Part shown: positions 36,937 to 45,456 of the stretch, piece after piece
Position numbering within the stretch: position 1 is the first letter of the stretch
Layout: each line of letters opens with the position of its first letter
Source of the DNA: an uncultured Formosa sp.
Lineage (GTDB): Bacteria > Bacteroidota > Bacteroidia > Flavobacteriales > Flavobacteriaceae
DNA length: 64,000 nucleotides
Direction of reading: 5' to 3'
Assembly: GCF_947500765.1 (NCBI RefSeq)
Contig: NZ_CANMTH010000007.1
Span: 124,001-188,000 of the forward strand
Made by a program: the position numbers and the translations under genes
The notes under the pieces: model-generated
Database searches by the model: none
What the model was told of the DNA's origin: nothing
The model's input: the letters and a program-made list of their open reading frames with translations, nothing else

Positions 36937-36969
36937 CTACGAAAAAAACTATATACAAACACGTTTGTG
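36841..36969 (+). repeat. Island repeat, second good copy, overlapping a gene end
   Basis: The stretch CTACTTACGAAAATCCTCGC (36875-36894) and GTTTTTATTTGCTAAATTA (36909-36927) match the copy at 36058-36186 almost base for base, with the same end TACAAACACGTT. The outer AAC (near 36842) faces the final GTT (36963-36965). An AAAATCC-TCGC-GGATTTT hairpin (36885-36902) is internal. The end of the previous gene is read within it. Confidence 0.85.
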
Positions 36970-36996
36970 TGCAATTACCAAGCAAACCCAAAAAAG

Positions 36997-37407
36997 ATGA
37001 ATCAAGAACGTTTTTCTGAATTAATCCAATCATTTTTAGTTGAGAAATTCCCGGAATTTACCAAAAATGTAAATTATAAAGACGACAAGTCTTTTGATTG
37101 TGACTTAAGAAATCCAACAAATGAATTTTCTATTTGGATTGCTACGTATAATTCTGAAATCACAATAGGATTGGAAGACCCAAGCGGAAAAACTGACATT
37201 CATACTCATATATCTTGTTATGAAGAAGAGGATATTAATGATGCGTTGACTAACTTAACAACCGAAATAAATAATATTACGAAAGGGAAGACCTTATTGT
37301 ACCATAGTGACAGAGTTGGTTACCAGTGGACTAATGATATTAATTTGATTTTAAAAAGAAAAAATACATTAGAAAATATACGAGTGTATAATTGGAATGT
37401 AAATTAG
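36997..37407 (+). CDS. Hypothetical small soluble protein
   Basis: A 136-residue protein starting at ATG 36997 (MNQERFSELIQSFLVEKFPEF); an upstream frame from 36967 lies in the repeat end. It is acidic, with a FDCDLRNPTNEFSIWIATYNSEITIGLEDPS segment, an IHTHISCYEEEDINDALTNL segment and a final aromatic strand. The beta-alpha layout resembles small immunity proteins of polymorphic toxin systems, but no toxin is adjacent and I cannot name a family. It is the first gene after the repeat that ends at about 36965. Confidence 0.6.
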   Translation: MNQERFSELIQSFLVEKFPEFTKNVNYKDDKSFDCDLRNPTNEFSIWIATYNSEITIGLEDPSGKTDIHTHISCYEEEDINDALTNLTTEINNITKGKTLLYHSDRVGYQWTNDINLILKRKNTLENIRVYNWNVN

Positions 37408-37522
37408 ATAAAAATAAAACACGAAAGCACAACACTATGTGTGTGTTTTTGCTGTTTTTAGATTGTTAGGAAAAGAGAGTAAAAACTGAATTAAACTAAA
37501 CTCACTTAAAAATTAAATATTT

Positions 37523-37963
37523 ATGAAAAAGCTATTAATTGTATTACTAATTTCAATTTCTGGACATGTGTTTTCTCAATCTGGTCCTGAAGATTTAATT
37601 AAGGATTTTTTTACTACTTATAAGGCAGACGCAGGAAAAGCTGTAAAAGAATTGTATGCCACAAATATATGGACAGAAAGAATAAAAGATGATATTGATA
37701 AAATTATTGGTACCGTTAATGGCTTTACCGAAAATTATATGGGAAAATATTATGGTTATGAAAAGATTACGACTAAAAAATTCTCTGAAAGTTTAGTTCT
37801 TTATTCTTACTTAGTAAAATACGATAGACAGCCATTAAGGTTTATTTTTAAATTTTATAAACCAGATGATAAATGGGTATTGTTATCTTATTCGCTTGAT
37901 GATAATTTGGGTTCTGAAATTGAAGAATCTGCGAAACTTTACTATCTGGAATTAGATAAATAA
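37523..37963 (+). CDS. Small exported hypothetical protein
   Basis: A 146-residue exported protein with signal peptide MKKLLIVLLISISGHVFSQ. The mature part (GPEDLIKDFFTTYKADAGKAVKELYATNIW, then YDRQPLRFIFKFYKPDDKWVLLSYSLDDNL) has the alpha-then-beta layout of NTF2/DUF3828-like small periplasmic proteins; I cannot confirm the family. It is the last + strand gene of the island and is followed by a strong bidirectional terminator. Confidence 0.7.
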   Translation: MKKLLIVLLISISGHVFSQSGPEDLIKDFFTTYKADAGKAVKELYATNIWTERIKDDIDKIIGTVNGFTENYMGKYYGYEKITTKKFSESLVLYSYLVKYDRQPLRFIFKFYKPDDKWVLLSYSLDDNLGSEIEESAKLYYLELDK

Positions 37964-37992
37964 TTATCTATAATATAGTATATATCCAACTA

Positions 37993-38026
37993 AAAAAGGT
38001 AGCAATACAAAATTGCTACCTTTAAT
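37993..38026. terminator. Bidirectional terminator at the island's right end
   Basis: A perfect 12-bp stem (37995-38006 with 38012-38023) closes a 5-nt loop between the convergent small exported gene and susD; A and T runs flank it. Confidence 0.85.
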
Positions 38027-38060
38027 AAGTTAAAGACCTCCTTGTTTTAGGATAGCCTAT

Positions 38061-39824
38061 TTAGTATCCTATATTTTGAGAGATACCTTCTGTAACATCA
38101 ATAGTAGATTGTGGTATTGCATACACCCTTAGGTAAGGTTCTGTGATGGCTTTACCTGTATATGCGTTATCGTAGGTGTTAAAACGAATCATTTGTTTTC
38201 TACGGTACATTTCCCAATACATTTCAAATCCAATTTCGTTGTATAATGTCTCTTCGTTTAAAGATGCAATTGGCACACCTGGAGCATTGTTAAATAAGGC
38301 TTCTCGCGTTCTGCTAGTGCGTAACATGTTAATATCGGCTAGGGCCAGTGCGGTAGATCCTTTGCGGTAATATGCTTCTGCTCGCATAGCATACATACCT
38401 CCTAAACGATATAAAGGTACATTTACGGCACTGTTACCGTTTCCGTTTTCTGGATCGAACTCCCATTTAAAATTACGAACACCAGCATTAATCTGATCTT
38501 GAGATAAAACAGCTTCTAGAGGGTTAGTAAAATTTAATTCGGGTGTAAAGTCCATAGGAACAGTGGTGTTTTTTTCCATGTATAACATACTTATGGCAAT
38601 TCTTCCGTCTGGAGTCATGTTAAACCCTCCGTTACCATCTAGTGTTGGTCCGTATTGTTGTCCTGCTTGAAGTCCTCTGTTAAAGTGTACTAAATATTTA
38701 CCAGTGTCTGGTCTTGTATCTTCGGCAGGTACGCTTCCTGTTGTTCCGTTGTTCATAAACCAAGTACCATCTGTATATTGGTAGTATCTATGAAAACGTG
38801 GATCGTCGTGATTGCCATTCCAAGTGTAATAAAATTCAGGTTCTACACAAGATCCATTTGTACCTCTGTTATCTGGTGTTTGTTTTTGTGCTCGAGCTGT
38901 AGACATGTATGCAAAGTCGTTATCGCTTCTTCTTATGTTATCGTTTTCTTGTATTACAGCAAAAATAATCTCTGAACCCTTTGTGTTATCGATAGAAAAA
39001 TTATCGAAATAATTACTTTCTAAACTAAAACCGCCGTCTATTAATAGCGAAGTATAGTAAATAACCTTATCCATATCCGATCCGTTATTATCAATAGCCT
39101 CTTCTGTGAAGTTAAAATTAGAACTCGCATTATATCTATCTTTAAGCACCGCTCTATTTAAGTACATATCGGCTAATAAGGCATACGCTGCTTGTTTGGT
39201 AAAACGCCCATTATGGGTTTGTTGTTCTCCTAGATTTACAAGATTAGGAATAATAGCTTCAACTTCTGTAATTAAATTATCGATTTCAGAATCAGCTTGA
39301 AGAAAGACTAAGGTATTATCTTCAGAAAATAAATCTCTATAAGGTGCCTGATTAAAAAGGTCTAGAGTGTTGTATACGTACAATGCTAATAACCCTCTAG
39401 ATTCTGCCATGAATAAATCGTAGTTGTCATAATCTGGATTTTCTTGTAAAGATTCTATAGCCGTTAATGTTTTAGTAATACCACTTGTAAGGTTATCCCA
39501 AGTTGTAGAAACTGCAGCATTGTTGGTACCCCAAGTAAACTCTGTTAAGGCTCTCCATTTTCCACCATCGCCCCAATCACTTCCACGTGTAGGTAACATA
39601 CATTCGTCTGTAGGGTATTCTTGTAGTCCAAATACGCTTCCGTGATCTGTAAATGTGCCTTCTGCTAACTGTGCATAAGCAGCGGCTACAGCGCTTTCTG
39701 GATTAGATGTTTGTCCGCCAATAACTTCATCTATGACGTCTTCTTTTAAATCTGTACAACTAAAAGTTGAAGCACTAAGGATACAGACTAAAGCTGTTTT
39801 TGATATTATATTTAACATTTTCAT
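38061..39824 (-). CDS. SusD/RagB family nutrient-binding outer-membrane lipoprotein
   Basis: A 587-residue surface lipoprotein. The signal sequence ends at a lipobox STFSC with Cys near residue 23. SusD features are present: SAVAAAYAQLAEGTFTDHG near the start, TPR-like helices (LLALYVYNTLDLFNQAPYRD, LADMYLNRAVLKD), and the C-terminal DINMLRTSRTREAL plus LYNEIGFEMYWEMYRRKQMIRF, the most conserved part of the family. It works as the substrate-capturing lid of the adjoining SusC-like channel (3-bp gap upstream). No glycoside hydrolase is adjacent, so the substrate is not shown. Confidence 0.95.
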   Translation of the reverse strand: MKMLNIISKTALVCILSASTFSCTDLKEDVIDEVIGGQTSNPESAVAAAYAQLAEGTFTDHGSVFGLQEYPTDECMLPTRGSDWGDGGKWRALTEFTWGTNNAAVSTTWDNLTSGITKTLTAIESLQENPDYDNYDLFMAESRGLLALYVYNTLDLFNQAPYRDLFSEDNTLVFLQADSEIDNLITEVEAIIPNLVNLGEQQTHNGRFTKQAAYALLADMYLNRAVLKDRYNASSNFNFTEEAIDNNGSDMDKVIYYTSLLIDGGFSLESNYFDNFSIDNTKGSEIIFAVIQENDNIRRSDNDFAYMSTARAQKQTPDNRGTNGSCVEPEFYYTWNGNHDDPRFHRYYQYTDGTWFMNNGTTGSVPAEDTRPDTGKYLVHFNRGLQAGQQYGPTLDGNGGFNMTPDGRIAISMLYMEKNTTVPMDFTPELNFTNPLEAVLSQDQINAGVRNFKWEFDPENGNGNSAVNVPLYRLGGMYAMRAEAYYRKGSTALALADINMLRTSRTREALFNNAPGVPIASLNEETLYNEIGFEMYWEMYRRKQMIRFNTYDNAYTGKAITEPYLRVYAIPQSTIDVTEGISQNIGY

Positions 39825-39827
39825 AAA

Positions 39828-42800
39828 TTATAATTTTAAGGTTGCACCTAACATGTAAGTCTTAGACGACGGATAGGTTGTGTAATCTATACCTATAGAT
39901 TGATTTCCATTTGTAGCACGTGGACTGTTTACTAAAGGATCGTAACCAGAGTAGTTTGTAATTGTAAATAAATTTTGTCCGCTTACGTAAAAATTAAGTC
40001 CTTTTAACCATTGTAAGTTCAGTTTAGTAGTGTCTAAAGAATACCCAATACGTGCATTATTTAATCTGAAAAAGTTGGATTTTTCTAGATATAATGTAGA
40101 TAGTTGAGGGGTGTTTGCATAACTAGCACCTTCTTCATAGAACTCGGTTAATACATTTCTGTCTGAGACAATGTTATTAATGTTTAATGCTAAATTGGTG
40201 TTGTTAACTAATAATCCTCCAGTTTGCCCGATAAAAGCTAGGCTTAAATCCCAACGTTTATAAGACAGATTCGTGTTAATACCATAGGTGAAGTTTGGTA
40301 GTGCGCCTTCAAATATTTGACGATCGTCACTATTAATTACATCATCATTATTTGTGTCTTCAAAAATATCGGTACCATCGTCATCAAATCCTAAATGTTT
40401 TAGCATAAAAAAGGAACCAGCTTCGTAACCGCTTTTATAAATGTTTGCAGCTACACCAGATAATCCAGGACCTGCGACACTTCCAGAATATAATTCTGAA
40501 ACAGGTAAATCTTGAACTTCATTATCTAATGTCGCTCCGTTTACATCTAAAGACCATGAGAAGTGATCTGTACTTATTAATTGTGAGCCTAAACTAAATT
40601 CGAATCCTTTATTAACTATTTTACCATCTATGTTTTTCCATACAGTTGTTGTAGGACTTAAAGGTTCTGCAGGAATGTTTAATATGGCATCTGTAGTGGT
40701 TTTATTATAATAATCTAAAGAACCATACAGTCTGTTATTCCATAAGCTAAAATCGGCACCCACGTTTAGTTGTGTTACCACTTCCCATTTTAAATCTGGA
40801 TTAGCAGTTCTGTTTACTACAATACCATTAATTAAATTGTAATCGTCGTACAAATAATAACCACCAGAAGCAGATTGTGAGTAACTTGCCTGAGTAATTT
40901 TATTACTAACTTCTTGGTTTCCTGTTTGGCCCCAACTAAGTCTTAATTTTAAAGCACTAATGTTGTCTAGTTCTTTTAAAAATTGTTCTTGATCTAAGTT
41001 CCATCCTAAAGCAAATGAAGGAAAATATCCATATTTGTTATTTTCTCCAAAACGCGTAGAACCGTCAGATCTTAAAGATGCTGTCACTAAATACTTATCA
41101 CTGTAATTATAGTTTAATCGACCAAAGTAAGACTGTAACTCGTTTTCTTGTGCATAACCACTAACACCATTTTGTATACCAGAATAACCAGGATCATATT
41201 CTGGAGCTACACCGGTATCTTTATCGTCTATTCCAGTTAGAGAAAAGGTTGTGCCTGAGAAATTAAATTTTTGATAAGAGAATCCTCCTAAAACTTCAAA
41301 ATTATTTTTATTTACGTTGAAGTTGTATGTTAAGTAATGCTCCATTAAGGTGTTTTGAGAATCTAAATTATTCTGTACATATGCACCTTCTGGAGTTCTG
41401 TCTGTAACGTTTGGATAAATAGTAGAATTTCTTTCAGAAACCGAGCGATCTACACCATAATTAAATTTGTAATCTAATCCGTCTATAATTCTAAAAGAAG
41501 CTTCTACATTTCCTAAAACTCTTAATGTACTTGTATGATCATCGTATATGTCTAATAAATACATTGGATTGTAATTCTGATTTAAATTAAAGTTGGTGTA
41601 TTCTCCATCTTCATTAAATACAGGCTGTGTAGGATTGGCCATTAAAGCATGAATAATTAATTGTCCGTCTGATCCTGCATCTGCACCATTAGGAATTCCT
41701 GTTTCATCAATCTGACTTGCTGTTAAGTTTACTTTTACCTTTAAACGTTTGTTGTCAAAGAAAGATTCTTCAGCATTTAATCGGGCTGTAGCTCTTTTAA
41801 AGGTGCTGTTTTCAACAATACCATCTTGATCCATTAACGATAGTGAGGTGTAGTAATTACCACTTTCTGTTTTTTTAGAGAAAGAGAAGTTGTTGCTTTG
41901 AGTTACGCCATTACGAAATAATTCATCTTGCCAATCGGTAGCACCTCCATGATCGTATGCATTATCGGTAATCGCGTTGCGGTATTCGTTTGCCGTTAAG
42001 ACATCTATTTTTTTAATTACAGACGATACGCTTAAATAGGAATCTACCGTAATTGAAGCTTCCCCTGTTTTTCCTTGTTTAGTTGTTATTATAACCACTC
42101 CATTAGATCCTCTTGCACCATAAATAGCCGCCGCCGATGCATCTTTTAGTACCGTTATAGAGGCAATGTCGCTAGTATTTAGAAAGTTTAATGGGTTTTT
42201 TGCGCTGGAATTTCCTAATCCAAAGTCAGGACTTTCAGAACTCACACTCGAATTACTTAACGGTACACCATCTACCACAAATAGGGGAGTGCTACCGCTT
42301 CTAATAGATCCTACACCACGAATAGATACATCTACACCTGCTCCAGGCTCGCCGCTAGATTGTATAACACGTACACCTGAAACTTTACCTTGAATTAAGT
42401 TGTCTGGAGAAATATTAATACCTTCTTTAAAATCGTTTGAAGAAAGTTGAGTTACAGCGCCTGTTAAATCGGATTTTTTTTGTTGCCCATAACCAACTAT
42501 TAAAACTTCATTTAAAACAGCACTTGATGGATATAAGGTGATGTTTAAAAAATTAGAATCTATAATGACCGCTTTCGTTTCATATCCGATAAAAGATATT
42601 TGAAGTGTTTGTCCGATTTCTGCTTCAATAGAAAATTCACCATCAAAGTTAGCAGAAACACCTGTTGTTGTGTCTTTCAATAAAATTGAAGCTCCAAGTA
42701 GTGGTAATCCTGTTTCGTCTACAATTTTACCTTGAATTGTTTTTTGAAGATTACTATTTGAGTGCGATATTTTGGTAGATATATCATTACTAGAGTATCC

Positions 42801-42875
42801 TGTTTGACATACGAGTAATGATACTATTAAAAAAGTTAGATTTTTTAATATTAAAAAATTAAATTTAGTGTACAT
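39828..42875 (-). CDS. SusC/RagA family TonB-linked outer-membrane transporter
   Basis: A 1015-residue TonB-dependent transporter. After the signal peptide, a carboxypeptidase-like regulatory domain (residues 45-120: QGKIVDETGLPLLGASILLKD) and a short LNEVLIVGYGQQKKSDLTGAV linker, the SusC/RagA signature, lead to the plug (DASAAAIYGARGSNGVVIITTK) and a long beta-barrel ending TYMLGATLKL. Length is typical. It imports a substrate too large for porins using TonB energy, together with SusD. Its start is 395 bp from a divergent PI-PLC-like gene, and a hairpin just upstream is on the opposite strand. Confidence 0.96.
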   Translation of the reverse strand: MYTKFNFLILKNLTFLIVSLLVCQTGYSSNDISTKISHSNSNLQKTIQGKIVDETGLPLLGASILLKDTTTGVSANFDGEFSIEAEIGQTLQISFIGYETKAVIIDSNFLNITLYPSSAVLNEVLIVGYGQQKKSDLTGAVTQLSSNDFKEGINISPDNLIQGKVSGVRVIQSSGEPGAGVDVSIRGVGSIRSGSTPLFVVDGVPLSNSSVSSESPDFGLGNSSAKNPLNFLNTSDIASITVLKDASAAAIYGARGSNGVVIITTKQGKTGEASITVDSYLSVSSVIKKIDVLTANEYRNAITDNAYDHGGATDWQDELFRNGVTQSNNFSFSKKTESGNYYTSLSLMDQDGIVENSTFKRATARLNAEESFFDNKRLKVKVNLTASQIDETGIPNGADAGSDGQLIIHALMANPTQPVFNEDGEYTNFNLNQNYNPMYLLDIYDDHTSTLRVLGNVEASFRIIDGLDYKFNYGVDRSVSERNSTIYPNVTDRTPEGAYVQNNLDSQNTLMEHYLTYNFNVNKNNFEVLGGFSYQKFNFSGTTFSLTGIDDKDTGVAPEYDPGYSGIQNGVSGYAQENELQSYFGRLNYNYSDKYLVTASLRSDGSTRFGENNKYGYFPSFALGWNLDQEQFLKELDNISALKLRLSWGQTGNQEVSNKITQASYSQSASGGYYLYDDYNLINGIVVNRTANPDLKWEVVTQLNVGADFSLWNNRLYGSLDYYNKTTTDAILNIPAEPLSPTTTVWKNIDGKIVNKGFEFSLGSQLISTDHFSWSLDVNGATLDNEVQDLPVSELYSGSVAGPGLSGVAANIYKSGYEAGSFFMLKHLGFDDDGTDIFEDTNNDDVINSDDRQIFEGALPNFTYGINTNLSYKRWDLSLAFIGQTGGLLVNNTNLALNINNIVSDRNVLTEFYEEGASYANTPQLSTLYLEKSNFFRLNNARIGYSLDTTKLNLQWLKGLNFYVSGQNLFTITNYSGYDPLVNSPRATNGNQSIGIDYTTYPSSKTYMLGATLKL

Positions 42876-43270
42876 GTTTAAGTAATTGTTTTTTCAATGC
42901 TTAATTTATTTAGGCCGTAGTTGTTCGTAGCAACTGCGGTTTTTTGTGTGTATTAATCTTTTTTTTTTTTAATTCTTTTTATATCATTGGCTGTAGAATT
43001 TGAAGAGTTAATTAGCGCGTTTTAACATAATTTTATAAGAGGCAAATAAATAGAATTTTAATGTCATGAATTTTAGCTAATAGTTATGCCTAAGTTAAAT
43101 TAACAGCATGTTGTATAAGCAGGTGTTTTGGGTTTAAGGTGTTGTTTATGAGTTGTTTGTTTGTGTTTTTTGGAGTTTTGTCTTCAACAAAAAATTATAT
43201 TTTGTTTTTAATTAGCTAACACTTATTTAATTTTTGAAGTCTACATTTATAAGCTAAAAATTTGTTTATA
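42876..43270. other. Divergent promoter region between susC and the PI-PLC-like gene
   Basis: About 395 bp with promoters for both genes. It contains the + strand hairpin at 42915-42945 and a run of about 12 T near 42960-42971. I see no clear full promoter for either gene. Confidence 0.6.
42915..42945 (+). terminator. Hairpin with T run on the strand opposite to susC
   Basis: A 9-bp stem (42915-42923 with 42931-42939, one G-U) around TTCGTAG is followed by TTTTTT on the + strand. It is 40 bp upstream of the susC ATG, so the only transcript it can stop is one antisense to susC; on the minus strand no T run follows. Confidence 0.6.
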
Positions 43271-44332
43271 ATGAAAGATTATATAGTAATAGGTTTACTT
43301 TGTTTTTTGTGTTGTAATGTAAATGCACAATTCGATGATTTAAGAATTAATCAACTTCAGGTTATAGGGTCTCATAACAGTTATAAAAAAGAAATTGAAC
43401 CTAATCTTTACAACTTTTTAGAAGAAAGAGACTCAACACATAGTATGCAGTCTTTACAGTATGCACATATTTCTATACTAAAACAATTAGATATGGGATT
43501 AAGAAATCTTGAAATAGATGTTTTTGCAGATTCTAAAGGCGGAAGATATGCACATCCAAAAGGGTTAGATGTAGTGAAAGCAAATGAAACATATGATCCT
43601 GATAAAGAAATGCTTCAACCAGGATTTAAGGTTTTTCATATGTTAGATATAGATTTTAGAACTCATTATTACACTTTAGAAGCGTGTTTAAAAGATTTAA
43701 AATTGTGGTCGGATGCACACCCGAATCATGAACCTATATTTATAACTCTAGAAGCTAAAGATGGAGTTGAAAACATATTTGGAACAAAAGCAGAAGACTT
43801 TACAAGTGAACTTTTTAATCTGTTAGATGTTTCTCTAATAAATGGATTAGGAAAACATAAAATAATAAAACCAGACGATGTTAGAGGTCCTTTTTCTACA
43901 TTAGAAGCAGCAGTGTTAAAAAATAATTGGCCTAAATTAAAAGCATCTAGAGGTAAGTTTTTATTTATTTTAGATGATTCAGGACGTAAACGTGATTTAT
44001 ATATAAAAGATCATGCGTCTCTTAAAGGCCGTGCAATGTTTGTAAATGCAAATCCAGGAACGGCAGAAGCAGCAACTTTGTTTAGAAATAATCCTGAAGA
44101 TAATTCAATTCAAGTTTTAGTATCTAAAGGCTATATTGTTAGAACGCGTGCAGATGCTGGCACAAAAGAAGCGAGATTAAATGAGTATTCTCATTTTGAA
44201 AAAGCAAAACATTCAGGAGCACAAATTATTACTACAGATTATTATTTGCCAAGTAAACTATTTAAAAGTGAGTATCATATTTTTTTTAAAAATAATACGT
44301 ATGTAAGAGCAAATCCGGTAACTGGAAATTAA
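43271..44332 (+). CDS. Secreted PI-PLC (phosphatidylinositol-specific phospholipase C)-like enzyme
   Basis: A 353-residue exported protein. The frame begins at TTG 43262, but ATG 43271 (MKDYIVIGLLCFLCCNVNAQ) gives a clean signal peptide. The TIM-barrel phosphodiesterase pattern is: QLQVIGSHNSYKKEIE near residue 26 (first catalytic His), GLRNLEIDVFADSKGGRYAHP (metal/catalytic Glu, Asp), FITLEAKDG, FLFILDDSGR and the final TRADAGTKEARLNEYSHFEKAKHSGAQIITTDYY. This matches the Ca-dependent PI-PLC-like group found in bacteria. Likely cuts inositol or glycerol phosphodiesters outside the cell. It is divergent from the SusC/SusD pair. Confidence 0.85.
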   Translation: MKDYIVIGLLCFLCCNVNAQFDDLRINQLQVIGSHNSYKKEIEPNLYNFLEERDSTHSMQSLQYAHISILKQLDMGLRNLEIDVFADSKGGRYAHPKGLDVVKANETYDPDKEMLQPGFKVFHMLDIDFRTHYYTLEACLKDLKLWSDAHPNHEPIFITLEAKDGVENIFGTKAEDFTSELFNLLDVSLINGLGKHKIIKPDDVRGPFSTLEAAVLKNNWPKLKASRGKFLFILDDSGRKRDLYIKDHASLKGRAMFVNANPGTAEAATLFRNNPEDNSIQVLVSKGYIVRTRADAGTKEARLNEYSHFEKAKHSGAQIITTDYYLPSKLFKSEYHIFFKNNTYVRANPVTGN

Positions 44333-44350
44333 ACTATTATTCAGAGTATT

Positions 44351-45340
44351 TTAAGTTACATTTTTTAATTTACTAGGAAGGTAGTTGTGGGTTTTTTTAA
44401 ATGCAGCTGTAAAATGTTGTGGGTTTTTATAACCAATAGCATAAGAGGCTTCTGTAATATTATATCCTTTTTCTGTAATTAATTTTTTAGCTTTTTCCAT
44501 GCGCAGTTCAGTTATATAGGTAAAAATAGGCTTGCCAAAAATTAATTTAAAATTTTGCTTGAGCTTAAATTGATTGATTCCTGTTATATGAGACAACTCT
44601 AAAATACTCGGAGGGTTTTTAATATTTTTCTGAATGATAGACTCTGCGTGTATAATTTTTAAATAATCGTCTTTATTTACATGTTGTTCTTGATGTTTCT
44701 TTTTGTGTGTTAGACAATCAAAAAATATAGATAAAATTTCAGTGATTTTAGATTCTAAATATGCTTTTTTTATACATTCTTTATACTTACAATTTACAAT
44801 CTCTTCAATAATAAGATGCAATTGTGAGGTTATTGGTTTGCTCTGTTTCCACATTAAAAAGGGCATGTCTTTCTCAAGTGCTTCTCCAAATTCAGCATTA
44901 ATATTCTTAAAAGTCTGTCCAAATACACGCTCTAAATAGTCTTTTGTAAATAAAATTTCTAATGTTTTTCTTTTGGTACAATCATATTCTAATCGTCCGT
45001 TTACTTCTGGTAAGAAAAAGAAATTATAATGTCCATGCGGAATGTACACAGCAACACTTTTGTCGTTTCTAGGAGTGTATCTGCTACTACCTTCAATTTC
45101 AAAATGAATTTTTAAAAATGGAAAATCATGTTCAACATCTACTATAAAAGGAGGTGTAATTAAGCCATTTCTTACATTTATTTTTATACCATCTAAAACC
45201 ATTTCTTTGGTTTCACCTATTACTAAAGCACTACTACTTATAAGTGTTTCTTCGTTTAATTGAGATGTTTTAAAGCCTTTAGGAAACGTTCTCGTAATGG
45301 TTTTTTGAGCAAAGGAATCACTTTTTAATACAGATTTCAT
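44351..45340 (-). CDS. AraC family transcriptional regulator
   Basis: A 329-residue regulator. The C-terminal 100 residues hold the double helix-turn-helix of AraC proteins: SILELSHITGINQFKLKQNFKLIFGKPIFTYITELRMEKAKKLI, then ITEASYAIGYKNPQHFTAAFKKTHNYLPSKLK. The N-terminal 220 residues have no named domain but resemble the PchR-type siderophore-sensing regulators in layout. It is divergent from a TonB siderophore receptor gene across 116 bp, the usual PchR-like arrangement, so it probably activates that operon when the siderophore is present (inference). Confidence 0.92.
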   Translation of the reverse strand: MKSVLKSDSFAQKTITRTFPKGFKTSQLNEETLISSSALVIGETKEMVLDGIKINVRNGLITPPFIVDVEHDFPFLKIHFEIEGSSRYTPRNDKSVAVYIPHGHYNFFFLPEVNGRLEYDCTKRKTLEILFTKDYLERVFGQTFKNINAEFGEALEKDMPFLMWKQSKPITSQLHLIIEEIVNCKYKECIKKAYLESKITEILSIFFDCLTHKKKHQEQHVNKDDYLKIIHAESIIQKNIKNPPSILELSHITGINQFKLKQNFKLIFGKPIFTYITELRMEKAKKLITEKGYNITEASYAIGYKNPQHFTAAFKKTHNYLPSKLKNVT

Positions 45341-45401
45341 AAAATACTTTTTACGGCTTTATTAATGCGTTTTGCGTTATAAAAATTGAGATGTATTAAA
45401 A

Positions 45402-45409
45402 TACATTTG
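45402..45409 (+). promoter_or_regulatory. Probable -7 element of the siderophore receptor operon
   Basis: TACATTTG fits TAnnTTTG and lies 48 bp before the receptor ATG. No TTTG is found at the usual 19-nt spacing, as expected for a promoter that depends on an activator such as the divergent AraC regulator. Confidence 0.5.
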
Positions 45410-45456
45410 CAATCATTATTTAAAATTAATCTAAATAGTAAAAATAGAAGAATATT

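Noticed and set aside
36058..36969. Calling the repeats canonical integron attC sites
   Set aside because: The bases after GTT (CTAA, TGTG) do not fit GTTRRRY, and no integron integrase is present in the window.
27553..38030. Prophage or integrative element inserted in tRNA-Met
   Set aside because: No integrase, recombinase, capsid, or conjugation gene is seen, and by eye no second copy of the tRNA 3' end appears at the right border.
42915..42945. Same-strand attenuator for susC
   Set aside because: On the minus strand the hairpin is followed by A/T-mixed sequence with no T run, so it cannot be an intrinsic terminator for susC.
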